Positions 12,900 through 27,409 of a DNA stretch of 64,000 nt are shown piece by piece. The DNA lies in the NCBI GenBank assembly GCA_032622095.1, contig CP136069.1, positions 125,135,450 to 125,199,449 of the forward strand. Reading direction: 5' to 3'. A program made the translations under genes and the position numbers. How positions within the stretch are numbered: the first letter of the stretch is position 1; each line of letters starts with the position of its first letter. The notes below the pieces were generated by a model. The model saw only the letters and a list, made by a program, of their open reading frames with translations. It was not told where the DNA came from and did no database searches. Origin of the DNA: Siphonodentalium dalli (taxonomy: Eukaryota > Mollusca > Scaphopoda > Gadilida > Siphonodentaliidae).

Positions 12900-14511
12900 G
12901 GATAAAATTATTTTAAACACCACTGACAATAGGATTTCGTAATCAATCCCGACCAAATGTAATTCCTTCAATTTCTTGATAGGAAATGTATAAAGAATGT
13001 TTGTGTTAAAAATATTTTATAGTGATGTAAATAGGTCTGTGTCTAAACTGGCAATTTCTTTATATGTGCACGTACTTCAATAGTTGCACTGTTCTTGGTG
13101 AAGTTCTGAAATTTGGTTGAACATTGGTCCACATCTCCATCTGCCGTGATCCCTTGCACATATATTTAAACGGACATGGATGATTCGAGCTTCCAAATTG
13201 TGTCCACGTAATTTTGGAAGGAGGTATAGGACGGGTTGACGCATAGACGATATATTGGTATACCGGCTTGATATGCACTGAAAAATACTTTCCATGGTCG
13301 ATTTTCAGCTGTTACAAATTTTCCCACAAGTGGAACAAACGCTCTTTATTTTAACCATATAAGGAATAGACTAACACTGAACGCTCTTTTCTGTTTCATT
13401 GCTGTTTTGTGTTTTCGACCCAAACAACGTGGACTTCAATGCTCGTATTTGTCGTTAGAATCTTTAGTCGCGCCTATGGGGTTCATCGGCCATACACGAA
13501 AATGCTATATTTAGACAGTATTTTGGACAACAAGCAATGAGTATTTGATCATGTTGTTGATACCAGTGTCTGTAAATAGCCTTATTATGTTGGTACGTTA
13601 ATTGCCTGCAAGCTTACATACTGATTTATGCTATTTTGATGACTTGACCTCCGTCAATTAAGTCGGATATATGGTGATTCGACGTCGAAATCTGCCAAAA
13701 TTCAACGGAATAACGGGGTATGTAAGCTCACTATGAGCTAATTTCAAAATCAAATATTTAATTCCAACATGAAACTATGTGAATACTTAGGTCAAATATG
13801 AACCTATTTGTAAGAAGATATTTGGCCATGTAATGAATTGCTCTTGTTGACTATACTATTGCGGACAAGCTGCAATAGTTGGAGTACTGTATTGATAATG
13901 TTTGGGCATATGTGTGCGTTGATATCATTACATTCGAGAGTTTTGATGTATAGTCCGTAGACTGTGTGCATATGGTTTCACAATGAATGCTGCGGAAAAC
14001 GCTTGCATCAGTTGTGATCTCATCGCAACTGCGAGTAGATTATTCTGGTCCAGAAGTTCTTTTCATTCAGCCAGAGCTGAATATAGTATTGAGGCCATTT
14101 TCCAAAAGTTAAACCAGATAACGACGACTGTCATGATTACATAGCCAGTCAAGAAAACACTTAATGTGCATTCATGATTCTGAAAAACGAATTGTCTATG
14201 GTGGTTTTCTGCTCAAGCTAATTACCAACAGGGTGAACAAGTACAATTGAGGAATTGTTTGCTTCGCCATGTGTGCCGACTGCGTGACTCTTCTCGACTA
14301 AATGGTACTGAAAGAGACATATGACCATTTGGATGTCACACACGTGGTGTCTCGATGCTGCCTATAAAGCATGTGGAGGAGTAGCTCCGCCTTGTAAATC
14401 CAGAGTCCAACAACATAATGCTCGTTTGTGATTGTCGAGGTAGTGGGGCCGAATAATAGTTGGTATCGGCTCTTAAGGGCGCTTTCACTTGTTTTATCGG
14501 TGGTTAAAGCA
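12900..14511. repeat. Satellite unit 9 (A/G mosaic)
   Basis: 1,612 bp. Left half is A-type (GGAACAAAC, GATTTATG). Right half is G-type (GGGCATATG near 13905, CTCATCGC near 14019, CATTCATG near 14169). Confidence 0.97.
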
Positions 14512-16123
14512 GGATAAAATTATTTTAAACACCACTGACAATAGGATTTCGTAATCAATCCCGACCAAATGTAATTCCTTCAATTTCTTGATAGGAAATG
14601 TATAAAGAATGTTTGTGTTAAAAATATTTTATAGTGATGTAAATAGGTCTGTGTCTAAACTGGCAATTTCTTTATATGTGCACGTACTTCAATAGTTGCA
14701 CTGTTCTTGGTGAAGTTCTGAAATTTGGTTGAACATTGGTCCACATCTCCATCTGCCGTGATCCCTTGCACATATATTTAAACGGACATGGATGATTCGA
14801 GCTTCCAAATTGTGTCCACGTAATTTTGGAAGGAGGTATAGGACGGGTTGACGCATAGACGATATATTGGTATACCGGCTTGATATGCACTGAAAAATAC
14901 TTTCCATGGTCGATTTTCAGCTGTTACAAATTTTCCCACAAGTGGAACAAACGCTCTTTATTTTAACCATATAAGGAATAGACTAACACTGAACGCTCTT
15001 TTCTGTTTCATTGCTGTTTTGTGTTTTCGACCCAAACAACGTGGACTTCAATGCTCGTATTTGTCGTTAGAATCTTTAGTCGCGCCTATGGGGTTCATCG
15101 GCCATACACGAAAATGCTATATTTAGACAGTATTTTGGACAACAAGCAATGAGTATTTGATCATGTTGTTGATACCAGTGTCTGTAAATAGCCTTATTAT
15201 GTTGGTACGTTAATTGCCTGCAAGCTTACATACTGATTTATGCTATTTTGATGACTTGACCTCCGTCAATTAAGTCGGATATATGGTGATTCGACGTCGA
15301 AATCTGCCAAAATTCAACGGAATAACGGGGTATGTAAGCTCACTATGAGCTAATTTCAAAATCAAATATTTAATTCCAACATGAAACTATGTGAATACTT
15401 AGGTCAAATATGAACCTATTTGTAAGAAGATATTTGGCCATGTAATGAATTGCTCTTGTTGACTATACTATTGCGGACAAGCTGCAATAGTTGGAGTACT
15501 GTATTGATAATGTTTGGGCCTATGTGTGCGTTGATATCATTACATTCGAGAGTTTTGATGTATAGTCCGTAGACTGTGTGCATATGGTTTCACAATGAAT
15601 GCTGCGGAAAACGCTTGCATCAGTTGTGATCTCTCCGCAACTGCGAGTAGATTATTCTGGTCCAGAAGTTCTTTTCATTCAGCCAGAGCTGAATATAGTA
15701 TTGAGGCCATTTTCCAAAAGTTAAACCAGATAACGACGACTGTCATGATTACATAGCCAGTCAAGAAAACACTTAATGTGCATTCCTGATTCTGAAAAAC
15801 GAATTGTCTATGGTGGTTTTCTGCTCAAGCTAATTACCAACAGGGTGAACAAGTACAATTGAGGAATTGTTTGCTTCGCCATGTGTGCCGACTGCGTGAC
15901 TCTTCTCGACTAAATGGTACTGAAAGAGACATATGACCATTTGGATGTCACACACGTGGTGTCTCGATGCTGCCTATAAAGCATGTGGAGGAGTAGCTCC
16001 GCCTTGTAAATCCAGAGTCCAACAACATAATGCTCGTTTGTGATTGTCGAGGTAGTGGGGCCGAATAATAGTTGGTATCGGCTCTTAAGGGCGCTTTCAC
16101 TTGTTTTATCGGTGGTTAAAGCA
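14512..16123. repeat. Satellite unit 10 (haplotype A)
   Basis: 1,612 bp. Consensus A unit with GGGCCTATG, CTCTCCGC and ACACTT. No private change noticed. First of a homogeneous run through unit 14. Confidence 0.97.
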
Positions 16124-17735
16124 GGATAAAATTATTTTAAACACCACTGACAATAGGATTTCGTAATCAATCCCGACCAAATGTAATTCCTTCAATTTCT
16201 TGATAGGAAATGTATAAAGAATGTTTGTGTTAAAAATATTTTATAGTGATGTAAATAGGTCTGTGTCTAAACTGGCAATTTCTTTATATGTGCACGTACT
16301 TCAATAGTTGCACTGTTCTTGGTGAAGTTCTGAAATTTGGTTGAACATTGGTCCACATCTCCATCTGCCGTGATCCCTTGCACATATATTTAAACGGACA
16401 TGGATGATTCGAGCTTCCAAATTGTGTCCACGTAATTTTGGAAGGAGGTATAGGACGGGTTGACGCATAGACGATATATTGGTATACCGGCTTGATATGC
16501 ACTGAAAAATACTTTCCATGGTCGATTTTCAGCTGTTACAAATTTTCCCACAAGTGGAACAAACGCTCTTTATTTTAACCATATAAGGAATAGACTAACA
16601 CTGAACGCTCTTTTCTGTTTCATTGCTGTTTTGTGTTTTCGACCCAAACAACGTGGACTTCAATGCTCGTATTTGTCGTTAGAATCTTTAGTCGCGCCTA
16701 TGGGGTTCATCGGCCATACACGAAAATGCTATATTTAGACAGTATTTTGGACAACAAGCAATGAGTATTTGATCATGTTGTTGATACCAGTGTCTGTAAA
16801 TAGCCTTATTATGTTGGTACGTTAATTGCCTGCAAGCTTACATACTGATTTATGCTATTTTGATGACTTGACCTCCGTCAATTAAGTCGGATATATGGTG
16901 ATTCGACGTCGAAATCTGCCAATATTCAACGGAATAACGGGGTATGTAAGCTCACTATGAGCTAATTTCAAAATCAAATATTTAATTCCAACATGAAACT
17001 ATGTGAATACTTAGGTCAAATATGAACCTATTTGTAAGAAGATATTTGGCCATGTAATGAATTGCTCTTGTTGACTATACTATTGCGGACAAGCTGCAAT
17101 AGTTGGAGTACTGTATTGATAATGTTTGGGCCTATGTGTGCGTTGATATCATTACATTCGAGAGTTTTGATGTATAGTCCGTAGACTGTGTGCATATGGT
17201 TTCACAATGAATGCTGCGGAAAACGCTTGCATCAGTTGTGATCTCTCCGCAACTGCGAGTAGATTATTCTGGTCCAGAAGTTCTTTTCATTCAGCCAGAG
17301 CTGAATATAGTATTGAGGCCATTTTCCAAAAGTTAAACCAGATAACGACGACTGTCATGATTACATAGCCAGTCAAGAAAACACTTAATGTGCATTCCTG
17401 ATTCTGAAAAACGAATTGTCTATGGTGGTTTTCTGCTCAAGCTAATTACCAACAGGGTGAACAAGTACAATTGAGGAATTGTTTGCTTCGCCATGTGTGC
17501 CGACTGCGTGACTCTTCTCGACTAAATGGTACTGAAAGAGACATATGACCATTTGGATGTCACACACGTGGTGTCTCGATGCTGCCTATAAAGCATGTGG
17601 AGGAGTAGCTCCGCCTTGTAAATCCAGAGTCCAACAACATAATGCTCGTTTGTGATTGTCGAGGTAGTGGGGCCGAATAATAGTTGGTATCGGCTCTTAA
17701 GGGCGCTTTCACTTGTTTTATCGGTGGTTAAAGCA
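16124..17735. repeat. Satellite unit 11 (haplotype A)
   Basis: 1,612 bp. Consensus A unit with one private change noticed, CCAATATTC near 16919. Confidence 0.97.
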
Positions 17736-19347
17736 GGATAAAATTATTTTAAACACCACTGACAATAGGATTTCGTAATCAATCCCGACCAAATGTAATT
17801 CCTTCAATTTCTTGATAGGAAATGTATAAAGAATGTTTGTGTTAAAAATATTTTATAGTGATGTAAATAGGTCTGTGTCTAAACTGGCAATTTCTTTATA
17901 TGTGCACGTACTTCAATAGTTGCACTGTTCTTGGTGAAGTTCTGAAATTTGGTTGAACATTGGTCCACATCTCCATCTGCCGTGATCCCTTGCACATATA
18001 TTTAAACGGACATGGATGATTCGAGCTTCCAAATTGTGTCCACGTAATTTTGGAAGGAGGTATAGGACGGGTTGACGCATAGACGATATATTGGTATACC
18101 GGCTTGATATGCACTGAAAAATACTTTCCATGGTCGATTTTCAGCTGTTACAAATTTTCCCACAAGTGGAACAAACGCTCTTTATTTTAACCATATAAGG
18201 AATAGACTAACACTGAACGCTCTTTTCTGTTTCATTGCTGTTTTGTGTTTTCGACCCAAACAACGTGGACTTCAATGCTCGTATTTGTCGTTAGAATCTT
18301 TAGTCGCGCCTATGGGGTTCATCGGCCATACACGAAAATGCTATATTTAGACAGTATTTTGGACAACAAGCAATGAGTATTTGATCATGTTGTTGATACC
18401 AGTGTCTGTAAATAGCCTTATTATGTTGGTACGTTAATTGCCTGCAAGCTTACATACTGATTTATGCTATTTTGATGACTTGACCTCCGTCAATTAAGTC
18501 GGATATATGGTGATTCGACGTCGAAATCTGCCAAAATTCAACGGAATAACGGGGTATGTAAGCTCACTATGAGCTAATTTCAAAATCAAATATTTAATTC
18601 CAACATGAAACTATGTGAATACTTAGGTCAAATATGAACCTATTTGTAAGAAGATATTTGGCCATGTAATGAATTGCTCTTGTTGACTATACTATTGCGG
18701 ACAAGCTGCAATAGTTGGAGTACTGTATTGATAATGTTTGGGCCTATGTGTGCGTTGATATCATTACATTCGAGAGTTTTGATGTATAGTCCGTAGACTG
18801 TGTGCATATGGTTTCACAATGAATGCTGCGGAAAACGCTTGCATCAGTTGTGATCTCTCCGCAACTGCGAGTAGATTATTCTGGTCCAGAAGTTCTTTTC
18901 ATTCAGCCAGAGCTGAATATAGTATTGAGGCCATTTTCCAAAAGTTAAACCAGATAACGACGACTGTCATGATTACATAGCCAGTCAAGAAAACACTTAA
19001 TGTGCATTCCTGATTCTGAAAAACGAATTGTCTATGGTGGTTTTCTGCTCAAGCTAATTACCAACAGGGTGAACAAGTACAATTGAGGAATTGTTTGCTT
19101 CGCCATGTGTGCCGACTGCGTGACTCTTCTCGACTAAATGGTACTGAAAGAGACATATGACCATTTGGATGTCACACACGTGGTGTCTCGATGCTGCCTA
19201 TAAAGCATGTGGAGGAGTAGCTCCGCCTTGTAAATCCAGAGTCCAACAACATAATGCTCGTTTGTGATTGTCGAGGTAGTGGGGCCGAATAATAGTTGGT
19301 ATCGGCTCTTAAGGGCGCTTTAACTTGTTTTATCGGTGGTTAAAGCA
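17736..19347. repeat. Satellite unit 12 (haplotype A)
   Basis: 1,612 bp. Consensus A unit with one private change noticed, GCTTTAACTTG near 19317. Confidence 0.97.
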
Positions 19348-20959
19348 GGATAAAATTATTTTAAACACCACTGACAATAGGATTTCGTAATCAATCCCGA
19401 CCAAATGTAATTCCTTCAATTTCTTGATAGGAAATGTATAAAGAATGTTTGTGTTAAAAATATTTTATAGTGATGTAAATAGGTCTGTGTCTAAACTGGC
19501 AATTTCTTTATATGTGCACGTACTTCAATAGTTGCACTGTTCTTGGTGAAGTTCTGAAATTTGGTTGAACATTGGTCCACATCTCCATCTGCCGTGATCC
19601 CTTGCACATATATTTAAACGGACATGGATGATTCGAGCTTCCAAATTGTGTCCACGTAATTTTGGAAGGAGGTATAGGACGGGTTGACGCATAGACGATA
19701 TATTGGTATACCGGCTTGATATGCACTGAAAAATACTTTCCATGGTCGATTTTCAGCTGTTACAAATTTTCCCACAAGTGGAACAAACGCTCTTTATTTT
19801 AACCATATAAGGAATAGACTAACACTGAACGCTCTTTTCTGTTTCATTGCTGTTTTGTGTTTTCGACCCAAACAACGTGGACTTCAATGCTCGTATTTGT
19901 CGTTAGAATCTTTAGTCGCGCCTATGGGGTTCATCGGCCATACACGAAAATGCTATATTTAGACAGTATTTTGGACAACAAGCAATGAGTATTTGATCAT
20001 GTTGTTGATACCAGTGTCTGTAAATAGCCTTATTATGTTGGTACGTTAATTGCCTGCAAGCTTACATACTGATTTATGCTATTTTGATGACTTGACCTCC
20101 GTCAATTAAGTCGGATATATGGTGATTCGACGTCGAAATCTGCCAAAATTCAACGGAATAACGGGGTATGTAAGCTCACTATGAGCTAATTTCAAAATCA
20201 AATATTTAATTCCAACATGAAACTATGTGAATACTTAGGTCAAATATGAACCTATTTGTAAGAAGATATTTGGCCATGTAATGAATTGCTCTTGTTGACT
20301 ATACTATTGCGGACAAGCTGCAATAGTTGGAGTACTGTATTGATAATGTTTGGGCCTATGTGTGCGTTGATATCATTACATTCGAGAGTTTTGATGTATA
20401 GTCCGTAGACTGTGTGCATATGGTTTCACAATGAATGCTGCGGAAAACGCTTGCATCAGTTGTGATCTCTCCGCAACTGCGAGTAGATTATTCTGGTCCA
20501 GAAGTTCTTTTCATTCAGCCAGAGCTGAATATAGTATTGAGGCCATTTTCCAAAAGTTAAACCAGATAACGACGACTGTCATGATTACATAGCCAGTCAA
20601 GAAAACACTTAATGTGCATTCCTGATTCTGAAAAACGAATTGTCTATGGTGGTTTTCTGCTCAAGCTAATTACCAACAGGGTGAACAAGTACAATTGAGG
20701 AATTGTTTGCTTCGCCATGTGTGCCGACTGCGTGACTCTTCTCGACTAAATGGTACTGAAAGAGACATATGACCATTTGGATGTCACACACGTGGTGTCT
20801 CGATGCTGCCTATAAAGCATGTGGAGGAGTAGCTCCGCCTTGTAAATCCAGAGTCCAACAACATAATGCTCGTTTGTGATTGTCGAGGTAGTGGGGCCGA
20901 ATAATAGTTGGTATCGGCTCTTAAGGGCGCTTTCACTTGTTTTATCGGTGGTTAAAGCA
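19348..20959. repeat. Satellite unit 13 (haplotype A)
   Basis: 1,612 bp. Consensus A unit with no private change noticed. It matches unit 10. Confidence 0.97.
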
Positions 20960-22571
20960 GGATAAAATTATTTTAAACACCACTGACAATAGGATTTCGT
21001 AATCAATCCCGACCAAATGTAATTCCTTCAATTTCTTGATAGGAAATGTATAAAGAATGTTTGTGTTAAAAATATTTTATAGTGATGTAAATAGGTCTGT
21101 GTCTAAACTGGCAATTTCTTTATATGTGCACGTACTTCAATAGTTGCACTGTTCTTGGTGAAGTTCTGAAATTTGGTTGAACATTGGTCCACATCTCCAT
21201 CTGCCGTGATCCCTTGCACATATATTTAAACGGACATGGATGATTCGAGCTTCCAAATTGTGTCCACGTAATTTTGGAAGGAGGTATAGGACGGGTTGAC
21301 GCATAGACGATATATTGGTATACCGGCTTGATATGCACTGAAAAATACTTTCCATGGTCGATTTTCAGCTGTTACAAATTTTCCCACAAGTGGAACAAAC
21401 GCTCTTTATTTTAACCATATAAGGAATAGACTAACACTGAACGCTCTTTTCTGTTTCATTGCTGTTTTGTGTTTTCGACCCAAACAACGTGGACTTCAAT
21501 GCTCGTATTTGTCGTTAGAATCTTTAGTCGCGCCTATGGGGTTCATCGGCCATACACGAAAATGCTATATTTAGACAGTATTTTGGACAACAAGCAATGA
21601 GTATTTGATCATGTTGTTGATACCAGTGTCTGTACATAGCCTTATTATGTTGGTACGTTAATTGCCTGCAAGCTTACATACTGATTTATGCTATTTTGAT
21701 GACTTGACCTCCGTCAATTAAGTCGGATATATGGTGATTCGACGTCGAAATCTGCCAAAATTCAACGGAATAACGGGGTATGTAAGCTCACTATGAGCTA
21801 ATTTCAAAATCAAATATTTAATTCCAACATGAAACTATGTGAATACTTAGGTCAAATATGAACCTATTTGTAAGAAGATATTTGGCCATGTAATGAATTG
21901 CTCTTGTTGACTATACTATTGCGGACAAGCTGCAATAGTTGGAGTACTGTATTGATAATGTTTGGGCCTATGTGTGCGTTGATATCATTACATTCGAGAG
22001 TTTTGATGTATAGTCCGTAGACTGTGTGCATATGGTTTCACAATGAATGCTGCGGAAAACGCTTGCATCAGTTGTGATCTCTCCGCAACTGCGAGTAGAT
22101 TATTCTGGTCCAGAAGTTCTTTTCATTCAGCCAGAGCTGAATATAGTATTGAGGCCATTTTCCAAAAGTTAAACCAGATAACGACGACTGTCATGATTAC
22201 ATAGCCAGTCAAGAAAACACTTAATGTGCATTCCTGATTCTGAAAAACGAATTGTCTATGGTGGTTTTCTGCTCAAGCTAATTACCAACAGGGTGAACAA
22301 GTACAATTGAGGAATTGTTTGCTTCGCCATGTGTGCCGACTGCGTGACTCTTCTCGACTAAATGGTACTGAAAGAGACATATGACCATTTGGATGTCACA
22401 CACGTGGTGTCTCGATGCTGCCTATAAAGCATGTGGAGGAGTAGCTCCGCCTTGTAAATCCAGAGTCCAACAACATAATGCTCGTTTGTGATTGTCGAGG
22501 TAGTGGGGCCGAATAATAGTTGGTATCGGCTCTTAAGGGCGCTTTCACTTGTTTTATCGGTGGTTAAAGCA
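20960..22571. repeat. Satellite unit 14 (haplotype A)
   Basis: 1,612 bp. Consensus A unit with one private change noticed, GTACATAGCC near 21632. Confidence 0.97.
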
Positions 22572-24184
22572 GGATAAAATTATTTTAAACACCACTGACA
22601 ATAGGATTTCGTAATCAATCCCGACCAAATGTAATTCCTTCAATTTCTTGATAGGAAATGTATAAAGAATGTTTGTGTTAAAAATATTTTATAGTGATGT
22701 AAATAGGTCTGTGTCTAAACTGGCAATTTCTTTATATGTGCACGTACTTCAATAGTTGCACTGTTCTTGGTGAAGTTCTGAAATTTGGTTGAACATTGGT
22801 CCACATCTCCATCTGCCGTGATCCCTTGCACATATATTTAAACGGACATGGATGATTCGAGCTTCCAAATTGTGTCCACGTAATTTTGGAAGGAGGTATA
22901 GGACGGGTTGACGCATAGACGATATATTGGTATACCGGCTTGATATGCACTGAAAAATACTTTCCATGGTCGATTTTCAGCTGTTACAAATTTTCCCACA
23001 AGTGGAACAAACGCTCTTTATTTTAACCATATAAGGAATAGACTAACACTGAACGCTCTTTTCTGTTTCATTGCTGTTTTGTGTTTTCGACCCAAACAAC
23101 GTGGACTTCAATGCTCGTATTTGTCGTTAGAATCTTTAGTCGCGCCTATGGGGTTCATCGGCCATACACGAAAATGCTATATTTAGACAGTATTTTGGAC
23201 AACAAGCAATGAGTATTTGATCATGTTGTTGATACCAGTGTCTGTAAATAGCCTTATTATGTTGGTACGTTAATTGCCTGCAAGCTTACATACTGATTTA
23301 TGCTATTTTGATGACTTGACCTCCGTCAATTAAGTCGGATATATGGTGATTCGACGTCGAAATCTGCCAAAATTCAACGGAATAACGGGGTATATAAGCT
23401 CACTATGAGCTAATTTCAAAATCAAATATTTAATTCCAACATGAAACTATGTGAATACTTAGGTCAAATATGAACCTATTTGTAAGAAGATATTTGGCCA
23501 GGTAATGAATTGCTCTTGTTGACTATACTATTGCGGACAAGCTGCAATAGTTGGAGTACTGTATTGATAATGTTTGGGCCTATGTGTGCGTTGATATCAT
23601 TACATTCGAGAGTTTTGATGTATAGTCCGTAGACTGTGTGCATATGGTTTCACAATGAATGCTGCGGAAAACGCTTGCATCAGTTGTGATCTCTCCGCAA
23701 CTGCGAGTAGATTATTCTGGTCCAGAAGTTCTTTTCATTCAGCCAGAGCTGAATATAGTATTGAGGCCATTTTCCAAAAGTTAAACCAGATAACGACGAC
23801 TGTCATGATTACATAGCCAGCCAAGAAAACGACTTAATGTGCATTCCTGATTCTGAAAAACGAATTGTCTATGGTGGTTTTCTGCTCAAGCTAATTACCA
23901 ACAGGGTGAACAAGTACAATTGAGGAATTGTTTGCTTCGCCATGTGTGCCGACTGCGTGACTCTTCTCGACTAAATGGTACTGAAAGAGACATATGACCA
24001 TTTGGATGTCACACACGTGGTGTCTCGATGCTGCCTATAAAGCATGTGGAGGAGTAGCTCCGCCTTGTAAATCCAGAGTCCAACAACATAATGCTCGTTT
24101 GTGATTGTCGAGGTAGTGGGGCCGAATAATAGTTGGTATCGGCTCTTAAGGGCGCTTTCACTTGTTTTATCGGTGGTTAAAGCA
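22572..24184. repeat. Satellite unit 15 (A/D mosaic)
   Basis: 1,613 bp. Left part is A-type up to at least CTTATTATG near 23253. From TATATAAGC near 23391 onward it is D-type, with CCAGGTAATG near 23498 and ACGACTT near 23829. One switch point therefore lies between about 23255 and 23391. Confidence 0.97.
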
Positions 24185-25796
24185 GGATAAAATTATTTTA
24201 AACACCACTGACAATAGGATTTCGTAATCAATCCCGACCAAATGTAATTCCTTCAATTTCTTGATAGGAAATGTATAAAGAATGTTTGTGTTAAAAATAT
24301 TTTATAGTGATGTAAATAGGTCTGTGTCTAAACTGGCAATTTCTTTATATGTGCACGTACTTCAATAGTTGCACTGTTCTTGGTGAAGTTCTGAAATTTG
24401 GTTGAACATTGGTCCACATCTCCATCTGCCGTGATCCCTTGCACATATATTTAAACGGACATGGATGATTCGAGCTTCCAAATTGTGTCCACGTAATTTT
24501 GGAAGGAGGTATAGGACGGGTTGACGCATAGACGATATATTGGTATACCGGCTTGATATGCACTGAAAAATACTTTCCATGGTCGATTTTCAGCTGTTAC
24601 AAATTTTCCCACAAGTGGAACAAACGCTCTTTATTTTAACCATATAAGGAATAGACTAACACTGAACGCTCTTTTCTGTTTCATTGCTGTTTTGTGTTTT
24701 CGACCCAAACAACGTGGACTTCAATGCTCGTATTTGTCGTTAGAATCTTTAGTCGCGCCTATGGGGTTCATCGGCCATACACGAAAATGCTATATTTAGA
24801 CAGTATTTTGGACAACAAGCAATGAGTATTTGATCATGTTGTTGATACCAGTGTCTGTAAATAGCCTTATTATGTTGGTACGTTAATTGCCTGCAAGCTT
24901 ACATACTGATTTATGCTATTTTGATGACTTGACCTCCGTCAATTAAGTCGGATATATGGTGATTCGACGTCGAAATCTGCCAAAATTCAACGGAATAACG
25001 GGGTATGTAAGCTCACTATGAGCTAATTTCAAAATCAAATATTTAATTCCAACATGAAACTATGTGAATACTTAGGTCAAATATGAACCTATTTGTAAGA
25101 AGATATTTGGCCATGTAATGAATTGCTCTTGTTGACTATACTATTGCGGACAAGCTGCAATAGTTGGAGTACTGTATTGATAATGTTTGGGCCTATGTGT
25201 GCGTTGATATCATTACATTCGAGAGTTTTGATGTATAGTCCGTAGACTGTGTGCATATGGTTTCACAATGAATGCTGCGGAAAACGCTTGCATCAGTTGT
25301 GATCTCTCCGCAACTGCGAGTAGATTATTCTGGTCCAGAAGTTCTTTTCATTCAGCCAGAGCTGAATATAGTATTGAGGCCATTTTCCAAAAGTTAAACC
25401 AGATAACGACGACTGTCATGATTACATAGCCAGTCAAGAAAACACTTAATGTGCATTCCTGATTCTGAAAAACGAATTGTCTATGGTGGTTTTCTGCTCA
25501 AGCTAATTACCAACAGGGTGAACAAGTACAATTGAGGAATTGTTTGCTTCGCCATGTGTGCCGACTGCGTGACTCTTCTCGACTAAATGGTACTGAAAGA
25601 GACATATGACCATTTGGATGTCACACACGTGGTGTCTCGATGCTGCCTATAAAGCATGTGGAGGAGTAGCTCCGCCTTGTAAATCCAGAGTCCAACAACA
25701 TAATGCTCGTTTGTGATTGTCGAGGTAGTGGGGCCGAATAATAGTTGGTATCGGCTCTTAAGGGCGCTTTCACTTGTTTTATCGGTGGTTAAAGCA
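24185..25796. repeat. Satellite unit 16 (haplotype A)
   Basis: 1,612 bp. Consensus A unit with ACACTT near 25442. Confidence 0.97.
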
Positions 25797-27409
25797 GGAT
25801 AAAATTATTTTAAACACCACTGACAATAGGATTTCGTAATCAATCCCGACCAAATGTAATTCCTTCAATTTCTTGATAGGAAATGTATAAAGAATGTTTG
25901 TGTTAAAAATATTTTATAGTGATGTAAATAGGTCTGTGTCTAAACTGGCAATTTCTTTATATGTGCACGTACTTCAATAGTTGCACTGTTCTTGGTGAAG
26001 TTCTGAAATTTGGTTGAACATTGGTCCACATCTCCATCTGCCGTGATCCCTTGCACATATATTTAAACGGACATGGATGATTCGAGCTTCCAAATTGTGT
26101 CCACGTAATTTTGGAAGGAGGTATAGGACGGGTTGACGCATAGACGATATATTGGTATACCGGCTTGATATGCACTGAAAAATACTTTCCATGGTCGATT
26201 TTCAGCTGTTACAAATTTTCCCACAAGTGGAACAAACGCTCTTTATTTTAACCATATAAGGAATAGACTAACACTGAACGCTCTTTTCTGTTTCATTGCT
26301 GTTTTGTGTTTTCGACCCAAACAACGTGGACTTCAATGCTCGTATTTGTCGTTAGAATCTTTAGTCGCGCCTATGGGGTTCATCGGCCATACACGAAAAT
26401 GCTATATTTAGACAGTATTTTGGACAACAAGCAATGAGTATTTGATCATGTTGTTGATACCAGTGTCTGTAAATAGCCTTATTATGTTGGTACGTTAATT
26501 GCCTGCAAGCTTACATACTGATTTATGCTATTTTGATGACTTGACCTCCGTCAATTAAGTCGGATATATGGTGATTCGACGTCGAAATCTGCCAAAATTC
26601 AACGGAATAACGGGGTATGTAAGCTCACTATGAGCTAATTTCAAAATCAAATATTTAATTCCAACATGAAACTATGTGAATACTTAGGTCAAATATGAAC
26701 CTATTTGTAAGAAGATATTTGGCCATGTAATGAATTGCTCTTGTTGACTATACTATTGCGGACAAGCTGCAATAGTTGGAGTACTGTATTGATAATGTTT
26801 GGGCCTATGTGTGCGTTGATATCATTACATTCGAGAGTTTTGATGTATAGTCCGTAGACTGTGTGCATATGGTTTCACAATGAATGCTGCGGAAAACGCT
26901 TGCATCAGTTGTGATCTCTCCGCAACTGCGAGTAGATTATTCTGGTCCAGAAGTTCTTTTCATTCAGCCAGAGCTGAATATAGTATTGAGGCCATTTTCC
27001 AAAAGTTAAACCAGATAACGACGACTGTCATGATTACATAGCCAGCCAAGAAAACGACTTAATGTGCATTCCTGATTCTGAAAAACGAATTGTCTATGGT
27101 GGTTTTCTGCTCAAGCTAATTACCAACAGGGTGAACAAGTACAATTGAGGAATTGTTTGCTTCGCCATGTGTGCCGACTGCGTGACTCTTCTCGACTAAA
27201 TGGTACTGAAAGAGACATATGACCATTTGGATGTCACACACGTGGTGTCTCGATGCTGCCTATAAAGCATGTGGAGGAGTAGCTCCGCCTTGTAAATCCA
27301 GAGTCCAACAACATAATGCTCGTTTGTGATTGTCGAGGTAGTGGGGCCGAATAATAGTTGGTATCGGCTCTTAAGGGCGCTTTCACTTGTTTTATCGGTG
27401 GTTAAAGAA
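25797..27409. repeat. Satellite unit 17 (haplotype A)
   Basis: 1,613 bp. A unit with ACGACTT near 27054. Its last bases are AAAGAAGG before the G unit that follows. It is the last unit of the all-long left domain. Confidence 0.97.
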
